Of a stretch of DNA of 64,000 bases, positions 18,159 through 27,752 are shown in pieces. A program made the position numbers and the translations under genes. This DNA is from Mesorhizobium loti (lineage in GTDB: Bacteria > Pseudomonadota > Alphaproteobacteria > Rhizobiales > Rhizobiaceae). Where the stretch lies: positions 1 through 64,000 of the forward strand of contig NZ_QGGH01000011.1 in NCBI RefSeq assembly GCF_003148495.1, read 5' to 3'. A model generated the notes under the pieces. That model saw only the letters and a program-made list of their open reading frames with translations. It did not search any database and was not told where the DNA came from. Every line of letters begins with the position of its first letter. The stretch's first letter is position 1.

Positions 18159-19112
18159 TCAATTAGGCGATGGCACCCCGGTGACCCCAGCGCGCTCGGG
18201 CCGTGTTTGGCGCTTGAATTCGAGCCCGATATGGACAAGCAACGCCGTCACCACCACCGCGCCACCGATGATGGTGCGCGCCGACGGCACCTCGGAATGG
18301 ATGAGCCAGACCCATATCGGGCCGAGGATCGGCTCGAACGTGCCGAGCAGCGCCGCGATGGCTGCCGGGATCAGCCGTGCGCCGGTGGCGAAGAACGCGA
18401 GACCAACGCCGAGATTGACCACGCCGAAAGCAAAGAGAAAGCCCATGTCACTGACCGATACAGCGAATGTCGATGCCTGTGAGGCGGCAAAGCCTGCCGC
18501 AAGCATGGTGCCGAGGCACGTTGCCGGCGTCATGCGTACGCTGGAAAACCGCCGGGTTATGACTGTGGCGATCGAGAACATGATCGCGATCAACAGCGCC
18601 AGCCCGTCGCCTATCGGCGAAACGGCGCCATCAAGCGATTCCGACACCATGATGGCGCCTCCGGCAATGACGGCGGCAATCGCCACCCAGGTCGCGGCAC
18701 CAACCCTTTCGCGAAACAACGCCCAGGCAAACAGCGCCGCCAGCAACGGCACGCCGGCCTGCATCAACAGGATGTTGGCGACGGTGGTGTAGGTAAGCGC
18801 CACGACGAAGGCGGTCGATGCTGTGGCGAAGCAGATCCCGACGGCAAGGCCGGGCAGGCCCATGTCGCGGAACATTTTCAGCATGCCGCGCCAGCCGTCG
18901 CGCCAGACCATGAAGCAGATCAGGAAGGCGGCCGCCCAGACGGAGCGCCAGAAAATAACCGTCCAGCTGTCGCCGGCGGTGATGAAGCGGGCGATGGTGC
19001 CGCCGAAACTCCACATCAGCGCCGACAGGAACACCAGCAGGAAGCCGATGCGCTCCTCCCGCTGCGGGACGGTCGAGGAAGCAAGGATCGGCGATGATGC
19101 GGTGTCGGTCAT
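18159..19112 (-). CDS. DMT-family (EamA) transporter
   Basis: A 317-residue membrane protein with ten predicted helices in two EamA halves (first from FLLVFLSALMWSFGGTIARF, second from DGLALLIAIMFSIATVITRR). The first half ends MQAGVPLLAALFAWALFRE and the second FEPILGPIWVWLIHSEVPS, the typical paired EamA signature. I start at 19112 (MTDTASSPILASSTV); the upstream in-frame extension is not protein-like. Substrate is unknown: family members export amino acids, metabolites or purines. It lies between the pot operon and the ScfR-type regulator without obvious coupling. Confidence 0.85.
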   Translation of the reverse strand: MTDTASSPILASSTVPQREERIGFLLVFLSALMWSFGGTIARFITAGDSWTVIFWRSVWAAAFLICFMVWRDGWRGMLKMFRDMGLPGLAVGICFATASTAFVVALTYTTVANILLMQAGVPLLAALFAWALFRERVGAATWVAIAAVIAGGAIMVSESLDGAVSPIGDGLALLIAIMFSIATVITRRFSSVRMTPATCLGTMLAAGFAASQASTFAVSVSDMGFLFAFGVVNLGVGLAFFATGARLIPAAIAALLGTFEPILGPIWVWLIHSEVPSARTIIGGAVVVTALLVHIGLEFKRQTRPERAGVTGVPSPN

Positions 19113-19247
19113 GGGCGCGACTGTCGGGCTTTTGTGGACGGGACGATGCGCAAGGGACGACGAAAAGGTGCCCTGTTCGCGTAACGCAAAGATGCCGGCT
19201 GGGGGTGAGCCAGCGACCGGCGACAATTGTGGCACCTTGCCGTGGCG

Positions 19248-20696
19248 TTACTGGAAATCGAAGGCGCTCAAGCCCGTCACCATCTCGTCGAGGCCAAGCG
19301 GACGCGTCACCGGTGGTTCGGCGCGCGCCAGGCAGCCGACGCGTTCGCAAAGCCGGCAGGCAGGCCCGACCGGCGTCGCCGCTACACTGCCGGCCTCGGC
19401 CTTTGCGGAGGTAACCACGCCGGGCAGTGCCGCGCCGTAAATGATGTCGTCACGAAAGCCGATGTCGCAACCGAGCAGCAACGCGGTGCGGCGCGGGCGT
19501 TCCGAGAACGCGCCTTGCGGCCCTTCCAGCGTGCGGGCGATGCACAGGAACTCGGCGCCGTCGGGCATTTCCACTGCCTCGACGAAGATCTGGCCGGGCT
19601 GGGTGAAGGCAACATGCACGGGCAGTTTGGGACAACCGCCGCCAAAGCGGCTTTGCGGAAAGCCCTGGCTGCCGGCCTTGCGGAAGCGGTTGCCGGCATT
19701 GTCGACCTCCAGCATGAAGAACGGCACGCCTGAGGCACCCTGCCGCTGCAGCATGGTCAGCCGGTTGGCCACCTGTTCGAAGGAGACACCGAAGCGCGAA
19801 CGCAGGACGTCGATGTCATAGCGGGCGCGCACGGCAGCCGCGTGAAAGGCCTGGTAAGGCATCATCAGTGCATGCGCCGCATAGCGGCCAAGTTCGAAGC
19901 GGGCCAGCCGGCGTGCTTCGTCGGTGGTGAGTTTGAGCGCCTGGATCTCGCCGGCGATCGCGACCGTCATGCGGATCAGACAGGCCTCCATCGCGACTTC
20001 GCGCAACTGGTCGAACGGCGACAGGCGTTCGGACAGGAACAGGCGCTGCGAATGACGGTCGTAACGGCGGCGCCAGTTCGGCATGGTGGCGACCGGCAGC
20101 ACCTTGACGACGATGCCGTATTCGCGCTTCAGCCAGGCCTTCAGCGCACCGAACAGGTCGTCGCCGGGATCGAGCACCGAGGTGAACGCCGCGGCCTCCT
20201 CCTCGAGGGCTACAAAATGGTTCGGCCGGCGCTCGAAAATCTCGTGCACCTCGTCGATCGGCAGGCGGGCGCCGGAGAGCGCCGTCGCCCGACCCTCGCG
20301 CGCCAAAAGCTCGTTGAGGTCGGACAGGCGCTCGGCCTGCTCGCGATAGGCGCGGAACAGCTTTATCACCGCCGCGGACGCGTTGGGCGCCGCATCGGCA
20401 AGCTCGATCAACTCCTGATCGCCCGGCAGCTCGCCGACCAGCAGAGGATCGGTGAACACCTCCTTCAGGGCCGCGACAGACCCTCTTGCCTCGCCCTGCA
20501 GTTCGTGTGGGTCTACCTTGTAGACGGACGCCAGTTTCAGGATCAGCTGCACCGTCAGCGGCCGCTGGTTGCGCTCGATCAGGTTGAGATAGGATGGCGA
20601 AATGCCAAGGCCCTCGGCCATCGCCGTCTGAGTCAGGCCCTTGGCGTTGCGGATGCGGCGGATGCGCGGCCCGGCGAATATTTTCTGGTCAGCCAT
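19248..20696 (-). CDS. ScfR/RamB-type short-chain fatty acyl regulator
   Basis: A 482-residue regulator. Residues about 8-65 are an XRE helix-turn-helix (IRRIRNAKGLTQTAMAEGLG, SPSYLNLIERNQRPLT). The middle is an ImmA/IrrE-like segment without a clear HExxH. The C-terminal part has the DUF2083 pattern with conserved cysteines (PACRLCERVGCLARAEPPVT). This architecture matches RamB of corynebacteria and PccR/ScfR of alphaproteobacteria, which sense short-chain acyl-CoA status and control glyoxylate or propionate genes. It is divergent from isocitrate lyase across a 236-bp region carrying repeated AATTTACA sites. Local control of aceA, and autoregulation, are therefore likely. Confidence 0.88.
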   Translation of the reverse strand: MADQKIFAGPRIRRIRNAKGLTQTAMAEGLGISPSYLNLIERNQRPLTVQLILKLASVYKVDPHELQGEARGSVAALKEVFTDPLLVGELPGDQELIELADAAPNASAAVIKLFRAYREQAERLSDLNELLAREGRATALSGARLPIDEVHEIFERRPNHFVALEEEAAAFTSVLDPGDDLFGALKAWLKREYGIVVKVLPVATMPNWRRRYDRHSQRLFLSERLSPFDQLREVAMEACLIRMTVAIAGEIQALKLTTDEARRLARFELGRYAAHALMMPYQAFHAAAVRARYDIDVLRSRFGVSFEQVANRLTMLQRQGASGVPFFMLEVDNAGNRFRKAGSQGFPQSRFGGGCPKLPVHVAFTQPGQIFVEAVEMPDGAEFLCIARTLEGPQGAFSERPRRTALLLGCDIGFRDDIIYGAALPGVVTSAKAEAGSVAATPVGPACRLCERVGCLARAEPPVTRPLGLDEMVTGLSAFDFQ

Positions 20697-20712
20697 CGAC
20701 TATCCTTGACAG

Positions 20713-20865
20713 AATTTACACAAATTTCGCGGCGATCTCGCCGCGTCGTGCTTTACAAGCGTGACAAATTTACAGCGCAGGCCTGTCAAACGCAACACAG
20801 GTTTTCCTTTATATTTTAGCGATTTCCTTGATTCTTCTGGCTCATTTCGCGCCGCAATGTAAATT
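20713..20865. promoter_or_regulatory. Repeated AATTTACA/TGTAAATT sites between the ScfR-type gene and aceA
   Basis: AATTTACA occurs at 20713-20720 and 20767-20774, and its reverse complement TGTAAATT at 20858-20865, with a further TTTACA at 20752. All fall in the divergent promoter region. The spacing and the last copy 67 bp before the aceA ATG suggest binding sites for the adjacent XRE/ScfR-type regulator. This is inference from repetition and position. Confidence 0.45.
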
Positions 20866-20932
20866 CAGTCATATTCCGGCGCACAGATGATTGATGCCCG
20901 GACCTAGGTGCAGAAACCGTTCGGAGTGACCA

Positions 20933-22222
<1,290 letters not shown>

Positions 22223-22281
22223 CGGATCACAGAAATACAGAGGAAACGCCCAACAGGGCTTGGAACACAAGGAGAAGACCA

Positions 22282-22524
22282 ATGGCATCGATAAGCCGTG
22301 TCAAGGAACGCGCCGAGGAACAGTCCACGACGATGAGCGTCGATCAGCAAGCGACGATCCGCATGCTGGCCAACGACCTGCACCGCCTCAACCAGTCGGT
22401 GATGAAGGCGGTCGAGGCGGGCGTCTCGGTTGAGCTCGTGCGCTCGGCACGGCATCACGGCGGTGACGGCAACTGGGGCGATCTGCTGATCCCGGTGATC
22501 GTCACACAGCAGAGCCACGGCTGA
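22282..22524 (+). CDS. Small conserved protein downstream of aceA
   Basis: An 80-residue protein, 59 bp after aceA and ahead of a rho-independent terminator, so co-transcribed with it. It is mainly helical (VDQQATIRMLANDLHRLNQS, VMKAVEAGVSVELVRSARHH) with a conserved-looking GDGNWGDLLIPVI end. A purine-rich AAGGAGA precedes the ATG. I recall a similar small gene after isocitrate lyase in other Rhizobiales. No catalytic motif is visible; a role in modulating aceA or the shunt is only suggested by the pairing. Confidence 0.75.
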   Translation: MASISRVKERAEEQSTTMSVDQQATIRMLANDLHRLNQSVMKAVEAGVSVELVRSARHHGGDGNWGDLLIPVIVTQQSHG

Positions 22525-22549
22525 TCGAAATCATTGCAACCGACCCATC

Positions 22550-22584
22550 ACCTGCGCAGCCTCTGCGCAGGTGAATTTTCTTTT
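22550..22584 (+). terminator. Rho-independent terminator of the aceA unit
   Basis: ACCTGCGCAG and CTGCGCAGGT form a perfect 10-bp stem with a CCT loop, followed by GAATTTTCTTTT on the plus strand, 26 bp after the stop of the small gene. Confidence 0.9.
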
Positions 22585-22755
22585 CATGAAATTCACGTGT
22601 GGACAGTTGAGTACAGTAGCGTTGCTTTAAATTCACTGCTCCCGGAGATGATTTCGGGTCCTTTTATTTCAACTTGACATGGGTAGCGATCTCACGCCAA
22701 TTGCGCCTGAGATTCAACTCTGCATTGAAATAGGGACGAGCTTCTTGGCCGACTT

Positions 22756-23208
22756 GTGTGCCCAGTGAATCGCGAAGGCGAGACTCCAAGACATCCGAAT
22801 CTGGTGACCCGCGACACAAGCACCGAGACGATCCGTGATCCGTCGCAGGTGCTTGTCGTCGGCAGATCGCCAGTCAATCGCGTGGTGATTTCAAAGATCG
22901 TCGAGCGATCCGGGCTCAAGCCGATTTCGGAATCTCCCGACACGGCGGCAAGGATCTTGCGGTCCCTCATTCCCGGCGCGGTTGTCCTTGACGGCGGCGC
23001 CGACAACAAGGACTGCGACAATCTGATGTCCAGCATCGCCGCGTTGCGGCGGGCCTCGGGCAAATCACAGCCACCGGTGATCCTGCTTTCAACCAAGAAT
23101 GGCACGACGGAAAGCCTGGGCCTGTCAGATATCATCGACGTAGTGGTCGCCAAGCCGATCACGCCCGAACGGTTGCAACCGGTGATCGATCGCCTGATCG
23201 GCCGCTAG
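22756..23208 (+). CDS. Single-domain response-regulator receiver protein
   Basis: A 150-residue protein with an N-terminal tail of about 30 residues and one receiver-like fold: QVLVVGRSPVNRVVISKIVE (first strand and helix, lacking the usual acidic pair), AVVLDGGAD (candidate phospho-acceptor Asp), PPVILLSTKNG (switch Ser/Thr) and VVAKPITPERL (conserved Lys). There is no output domain. The missing acidic pocket suggests weak or no phosphorylation, so it may act as an adaptor. It stands alone after the aceA terminator. The start is uncertain; a GTG a few codons further in is also possible. Confidence 0.7.
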   Translation: MCPVNREGETPRHPNLVTRDTSTETIRDPSQVLVVGRSPVNRVVISKIVERSGLKPISESPDTAARILRSLIPGAVVLDGGADNKDCDNLMSSIAALRRASGKSQPPVILLSTKNGTTESLGLSDIIDVVVAKPITPERLQPVIDRLIGR

Positions 23209-23275
23209 AGCAATTGCAGGAAAAGTGTGTCGGCGGTTTTCCGTCCGGAAATGCGAAAACAAATAGCTGGATCCG
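23209..23275. repeat. Rhizobial REP-like intergenic palindrome
   Basis: The sequence beginning AGAGCAATTGCAGGAAAAGT and continuing through GGTTTTCCGTCCGGAAATGC matches, from memory, an intergenic element present in many copies in Mesorhizobium and Rhizobium genomes. Its GGAAAA/TTTTCC arms can fold into a hairpin. It fills the gap between the receiver gene and the convergent HAD gene. Confidence 0.6.
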
Positions 23276-23279
23276 GCGA

Positions 23280-23996
23280 TCAGCCTGCACTCACGATGCT
23301 TTCAACCAGTCCGGGCAGTTGTCCGAGATCGGATATCTGGCGGAACCGCGGTTCGGCAGCCGGCGCCTCGACATGCTCCAGCACCCAGGTCAGTTCATGC
23401 GGCACATGGACACCCCAACCGCCGGCCTCGATGGCCGGCACCACGTCCGACTTCAGCGAGTTGCCGACCATCATGCTTTTCGCCGGACCATCGCCGTGGC
23501 GGCTGAAGAGCCTGCTATAGGTGGCAGCACTCTTGTCGCTGACGATCTCGACCGCATCGAACAGATCGCCCAGGCCAGAGCCAGTCAGCTTGCGCTCCTG
23601 GTCGAAGAGGTCGCCCTTGGTGATCAGCACAAGGCGGAATGCGCCGGCAAGCTTCTCGACAGTCTCGCGCGCGTGCGGCAGGGCCTCGATCGGATGGCTC
23701 AGCATCTCGCGGCCGGCATCTAGAATTTCCGATATGACCGATGCCGGCACGCGGCCTTGCGTGACCTCGACCGCCGTTTCGATCATCGACAGGGTAAACC
23801 CCTTGATGCCGAAGCCATAGACGGCGAGGTTGCGCCTTTCGGCCTCCAGCAATCGTGCCGAGATGTGCTCCTCTTCGCCATGATCGGCAAGCATGGCGGC
23901 AAAGCGCTTTTCCGTCAGGCGGAAGAACTGCTCGTTCTGCCAGAGGGTGTCGTCGGCGTCGAAGCCGATCGTCGTCAGTTTGTTGTCGCGCCGCAT
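23280..23996 (-). CDS. HAD-superfamily hydrolase
   Basis: A 238-residue phosphatase-like protein with all HAD motifs: I DADDTLW (nucleophile Asp and acid/base Asp), II LVLITKG, III Lys in VSDKSAATY, IV MMVGNSLKSDVVPA. A helical C1 cap lies between motifs I and II (about residues 20-100). Family members dephosphorylate small phosphorylated metabolites; the substrate cannot be read. Convergent with the receiver gene, no evident operon. Length and motif spacing are normal. Confidence 0.88.
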   Translation of the reverse strand: MRRDNKLTTIGFDADDTLWQNEQFFRLTEKRFAAMLADHGEEEHISARLLEAERRNLAVYGFGIKGFTLSMIETAVEVTQGRVPASVISEILDAGREMLSHPIEALPHARETVEKLAGAFRLVLITKGDLFDQERKLTGSGLGDLFDAVEIVSDKSAATYSRLFSRHGDGPAKSMMVGNSLKSDVVPAIEAGGWGVHVPHELTWVLEHVEAPAAEPRFRQISDLGQLPGLVESIVSAG

Positions 23997-24160
23997 TCAA
24001 TTTCTCGATTAAGATTGGGGGCCTCGATTGGAATTGGGACGGCCGAAACTAAGCCGATTGGAGCGATTTTCAACCGCGTCAGCCAATGCCCGACGCGGCT
24101 CCCCTTCCCTTCCATAGGGGCGCACGGCTATACTCCACAATCCGCAACCCAATCTGGTGA

Positions 24161-25597
24161 ATGATGCCGCCTGCAAAAAAGGAAGTCCGTCCGTCGAGCC
24201 GCGGAGGACGTGCCCGCACGCCTGCCTTCGTGAAAAACCAACGGGGCGTCAAGAACTGGAAGGAAGTCAGCGCCTGGCTGGAATGGCGCGGCATCGAGGA
24301 CATCGAGTGCATCACGCCCGATCAGGCAGGCGTCGCGCGTGGCAAGATGATGCCATCGAAGAAATTCACCTCCAACACCTCGCTAGCACTGCCGTCGGCA
24401 GTCTTCATGACGACAATTTCCGGCGGCTACCCCGAGGATGGCAACGGCTTCCATTACCCGGAAGACGACGGCGACCTCAAACTGATGCCGGACCTGTCGA
24501 CGCTGACAGTGGTGCCCTGGGAAGAAGACCCTACGGCCGCGGTCATCTGCGATCTCGTCCACCAGGACGGACGCTCGGTCGAATTCACGCCGCGCAATGT
24601 GTTGAAGCGTGTGGTGGCTGCCTATGACAAGCTCGGCCTGAAGCCGGTGGTGGCGCCCGAGATCGAGTTCTACCTGGTGCGCAAGAATCCCGATCCGGAC
24701 TATCCGCTGACCCCGCCGGTCGGCCGTTCGGGACGCGCGATCGGCGGCGGCGCCGGCTATTCGATCGCTGGCGTCAACGAATTCGACGAATTGATCGACG
24801 ACATCTACCATTTCTCCGAAAGCCAGGGCCTGGAGATCGATACGCTGATCCACGAGGAAGGCGCCGGCCAGCTGGAGATCAATCTGCGCCATGGCGACCC
24901 GATCGAACTGGCCGACCAGGTGTTCATGTTCAAGCGCACCATTCGCGAGGCAGCACTCAAGCACGAGATCTATGCCACCTTCATGGCCAAGCCCATCCAG
25001 GGGCAGCCCGGCTCCGCCATGCACATCCATCAGTCGATCATCGACAAGAAGACTGGACAGAACATCTTTTCGGCCGAGGACGGCTCGGAAACCGAAGCCT
25101 TCTTCCATTTCATCGGCGGCATGCAGAAGCATGTGCCGAACGCGCTGGTGATGTTCGCGCCCTATGTCAATTCCTACCGCCGGCTGACACAGGCGGCGTC
25201 GGCGCCGGTCAACAACAAATGGGGCTATGACAACCGCACCACGGCGTTTCGCGTGCCACGCTCGGATCCGGCGGCACGGCGCGTCGAAAACCGCATCCCG
25301 TCCTCCGATGCCAACCCCTATCTGGCGCTGGCGGCATCGCTTGCCTGCGGGCTGATCGGCATCACCAACAAGATCAAGGCCGAGCCTCCGGTGCTGACCA
25401 CCGCCAATGCGGACGAGATCGACCTGCCGCGTGGCCTGCTCGAAGCCGTCGACCTGTTCGAGGGCGACGAGGAACTCTGCGCGCATCTGGGCAAGTCGTT
25501 CGCCGCGACCTATGCGGCGATCAAGCGCGCGGAATTCGAGACTTTCATGGAAGTGATCAGTCCGTGGGAGCGGGAGTATCTGCTTCTCAACGTGTAG
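24161..25597 (+). CDS. puuA: Gamma-glutamylputrescine synthetase (glutamine synthetase family)
   Basis: A 478-residue glutamine-synthetase-fold ligase. A basic N-terminal tail of about 25 residues precedes the beta-grasp domain (about 30-125) and the catalytic domain with EIEFYLV, GAGQLEINLRHGDPIELADQ (metal-binding Glu), GSAMHIHQS, and RTTAFRVPRSDPAARRVENR (ATP and glutamate binding). Sequence style is of the PuuA/GlnA-like group, which joins glutamate to putrescine. The oxidase PuuB lies downstream and the pot uptake system upstream, supporting putrescine use. A mobile-looking repeat unit sits between puuA and puuB. Confidence 0.85.
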   Translation: MMPPAKKEVRPSSRGGRARTPAFVKNQRGVKNWKEVSAWLEWRGIEDIECITPDQAGVARGKMMPSKKFTSNTSLALPSAVFMTTISGGYPEDGNGFHYPEDDGDLKLMPDLSTLTVVPWEEDPTAAVICDLVHQDGRSVEFTPRNVLKRVVAAYDKLGLKPVVAPEIEFYLVRKNPDPDYPLTPPVGRSGRAIGGGAGYSIAGVNEFDELIDDIYHFSESQGLEIDTLIHEEGAGQLEINLRHGDPIELADQVFMFKRTIREAALKHEIYATFMAKPIQGQPGSAMHIHQSIIDKKTGQNIFSAEDGSETEAFFHFIGGMQKHVPNALVMFAPYVNSYRRLTQAASAPVNNKWGYDNRTTAFRVPRSDPAARRVENRIPSSDANPYLALAASLACGLIGITNKIKAEPPVLTTANADEIDLPRGLLEAVDLFEGDEELCAHLGKSFAATYAAIKRAEFETFMEVISPWEREYLLLNV

Positions 25598-25608
25598 GGG
25601 AATAAGGG

Positions 25609-25626
25609 AGTAGGGCAGTAGGGCAG
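25609..25626. repeat. Left octamer repeats, inverted relative to the right array
   Basis: One partial and one full CAGTAGGG unit plus CAG follow the puuA stop by 11 bp. CAGTAGGG is the exact reverse complement of the CCCTACTG unit repeated on the other side of the four-helix-bundle gene, so the two flanks are inverted. Confidence 0.85.
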
Positions 25627-25670
25627 CCAAGATTGAATCGTACAGGGATTTAATTGTCTGGCAGCAAGCT

Positions 25671-25988
25671 ATGGATCTGGCGGTATCGATCTACGAAACA
25701 ACCAGAGCTTGGCCAAGGGATGAGCTTTACGGACTGACGACTCAGGTACGCCGTGCAGCCACCTCCGTTCCCGCCAACATTGCCGAAGGTTACGGGCGCG
25801 AAAGCCGAGCTTCCTATCAGCAATTTCTCAGGATCGCCCAGGGATCCCTCAAGGAACTGGAGACCCATCTGCTGATCGCGCAACGCGTCGGAATCGCCTC
25901 GCACGAGACGGTCGAACCATTGATGACCCGCAGTGAGAGCGTAGGAACGCTCTTGCGGCTTCTGATCCGAAAACTGTCACCGGAATAG
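25671..25988 (+). CDS. Four-helix-bundle protein (S23/IVS, Avd-like family)
   Basis: A 105-residue protein from the first ATG: VSIYETTRAWPRDELYGLTT, VRRAATSVPANIAEGYGRES, YQQFLRIAQGSLKELETHL, then a terminal helix. This is the four-helix-bundle family found in 23S rRNA intervening sequences and, as Avd, beside diversity-generating retroelement RTs. The conserved first helix (KIESYRDLIVWQQA) is encoded upstream at 25629-25670 in the same frame, but has no ATG, GTG or TTG; the octamer repeat abuts it. So the true start is lost or non-standard (ATT 25632 is the only near-start). Flanked by inverted CCCTACTG arrays and inserted between puuA and puuB. Basic and positively charged family members bind nucleic acid; no RT is in view. 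Confidence 0.85.
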   Translation: MDLAVSIYETTRAWPRDELYGLTTQVRRAATSVPANIAEGYGRESRASYQQFLRIAQGSLKELETHLLIAQRVGIASHETVEPLMTRSESVGTLLRLLIRKLSPE

Positions 25989-25992
25989 CCCC

Positions 25993-26094
25993 ACCTACTG
26001 CCCTACTGCCCTACTGCCCTACTGCCCTACTGCCCTACTGCCCTACTGCCCTACTGCCCTACTGCCCTACTGCCCTACTGCCCTACTGCCCTAG
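25993..26094. repeat. Tandem octamer array (CCCTACTG)n
   Basis: Eleven perfect head-to-tail copies of CCCTACTG (26001-26088), preceded by a degenerate copy ACCTACTG and followed by CCCTAG. The array begins 4 nt after the four-helix-bundle stop and ends in the AGGA that serves as ribosome binding site for puuB at 26103. Confidence 0.97.
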
Positions 26095-26102
26095 GACTTC
26101 TC

Positions 26103-27389
26103 ATGCCTTACCAATCCCCGATCTCCCCCGGCCGCTCCTGGTACGAGGACACAGCCGGCCCGAGACCTGAATACCCGGCGCTGGATGGCGACCGGACATG
26201 CGATGTCGTCATCATCGGGGGCGGCTTTACCGGTCTGTCGGCGGCAACCCATCTGGCCAAGGCGGGCACCAATGTCGTGCTGATCGAGGCGTATCGCTTC
26301 GGTGATGGCGCCTCGGGGCGCAATGGTGGTCAGCTCGGCACCGGCCAACGCGCCTGGGCAGAGGAGCTGGAAGCCGAGTATGGCTTCTCCCGCGCCAAGG
26401 CGCTGTTCGATCTCGCCGAAGAGGCGAAGACGCATCTCCTCGAATTCACTGCCGCCAACCAGATCGATATCGACTATATGCCGGGCCAGCTCTCGGTGGC
26501 GCACAAGCCGCGCTACGTCGACGACTACAAGGCGCATGCCGAGACCATGGCGAGCCGTTTTTCCTACCCGCATATTTCGTTCATGGATGCCAAGGAGACG
26601 GCGGAGCGGTTGGGCTCGACCGCCTATTTCGGCGGGACGCGCGACACCGGCACTGGCCACATCCACCCGATGAAGCTGGTGATCGGCACGGCGCGGGTGG
26701 CAGCGCAAGCGGGCGCGCAGCTGTTCGAGGGAACCCCATCGACCGGCATCATTTCCAATGGCGGCAAGGTCAAGGTTTCGACACCGAGAGGCACGGTGAC
26801 CGCGCAGAAATGCCTGATCGCAGTCAATGCCTATGGCGGCACGCTCGAGCCGGTGAGTGCGGCGCACATCATGCCGATCGGTTCCTTCATCGGCGCGACC
26901 GTTCCTCTGGGCGCGGACTCAGACGTGCTGCCGGGCGGCGAGGCGGTCGACGATTCCCGCTTCGTCGTGCGCTATTTCCGCAGATCGAAGGACGGGCGAT
27001 TGCTGTTCGGCGGACGCGAGGTTTATGGCGTCAACGATCCGAAGGACATCCACATCCACATCCGCCGCCAGATCGCGGAACTCTATCCGGCACTCAGGGA
27101 TGTCGAGATCACGCATGGCTGGGGCGGCTATGTCGGCATCACGGTGCCGAGAAAGCCGTTCGTGCGCGAAGTGATGCCCAATGTGATCTCGGCCGGCGGC
27201 TATTCCGGCCACGGCGTCATGCTGTCCAACTTCTTCGGCAAGCTCTATGCCGAAACCGTTGCCGGCAACCGCGACCGGCTGAAGCTGATCGAGGATCTGA
27301 AAATCCCGCAGTTCCCCGGCGGCCGGCGCTTCCGCACGCCACTGCTGTTCCTGGCGCTCAACTGGTTTGCGCTACGGGACAGGATATAG
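26103..27389 (+). CDS. puuB: Gamma-glutamylputrescine oxidase (FAD-dependent)
   Basis: A 428-residue flavoprotein of the DAO family. The N-terminal block SWYEDTAGPRPEYPALDGD is typical of PuuB/OrdL. The FAD dinucleotide fold is VVIIGGGFTGLSAATHLAKAG with a terminal acid in LIEAYRFGDGASGRNGGQLG, and the FAD-closing motif is ISAGGYSGHGVMLSNFFGKL. It oxidises gamma-glutamylputrescine to the aldehyde and ammonia. Its AGGA ribosome site lies right at the end of the octamer array, so array length may affect spacing to upstream genes but not the site itself. Probably once adjacent to puuA in one operon. Confidence 0.88.
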   Translation: MPYQSPISPGRSWYEDTAGPRPEYPALDGDRTCDVVIIGGGFTGLSAATHLAKAGTNVVLIEAYRFGDGASGRNGGQLGTGQRAWAEELEAEYGFSRAKALFDLAEEAKTHLLEFTAANQIDIDYMPGQLSVAHKPRYVDDYKAHAETMASRFSYPHISFMDAKETAERLGSTAYFGGTRDTGTGHIHPMKLVIGTARVAAQAGAQLFEGTPSTGIISNGGKVKVSTPRGTVTAQKCLIAVNAYGGTLEPVSAAHIMPIGSFIGATVPLGADSDVLPGGEAVDDSRFVVRYFRRSKDGRLLFGGREVYGVNDPKDIHIHIRRQIAELYPALRDVEITHGWGGYVGITVPRKPFVREVMPNVISAGGYSGHGVMLSNFFGKLYAETVAGNRDRLKLIEDLKIPQFPGGRRFRTPLLFLALNWFALRDRI

Positions 27390-27752
27390 AGCCTGTTCCG
27401 TCCCGACGGAAACAGGATCGGTTCCATCTGCTGGTTGGCATGATTTTTGGCGAGGGCCTGAAGCCACTTTCGGGATCCTGCCTCAGGCTGGACAGGATCG
27501 TTCTGAATTCCTGTAATATTGCTGTAATATTTGTTGCCGTAGCGGCACATTGCAGAATCCCCGGCAAAGGTGCAGAATCGCAGGGAAGGCGTAGTGATGC
27601 CACAATCGCCGGCAAAAGATGCCGGTTGTGGGCGACTGACGGGGAATTCTGCGGGCTTGCCCGCTTTGGTTTCTTGGGACCGATGCAGATCTGGCGCCAG
27701 GTTCTTGGCATTCGATCGAAAGAACATCGGCCCGCTTATGGAGGTGGCAAGA
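27390..27752. other. Intergenic region after puuB with hairpins and short direct repeats
   Basis: CCTGTTCCGTC and GACGGAAACAGG (27393-27417) form a hairpin with one bulge just after the puuB stop; it may be a terminator or repeat element. Further on, GCTGTAATATT-type sequence is repeated twice, TGCAGAATC occurs twice, and CCGGC/GCCGG makes a small stem. No open frame here looks real. The promoter of the SH3 gene must lie here. Confidence 0.45.

Noticed and set aside
26001..26088. CRISPR array
   Set aside because: The unit is 8 bp with no spacers; this is a simple tandem repeat.
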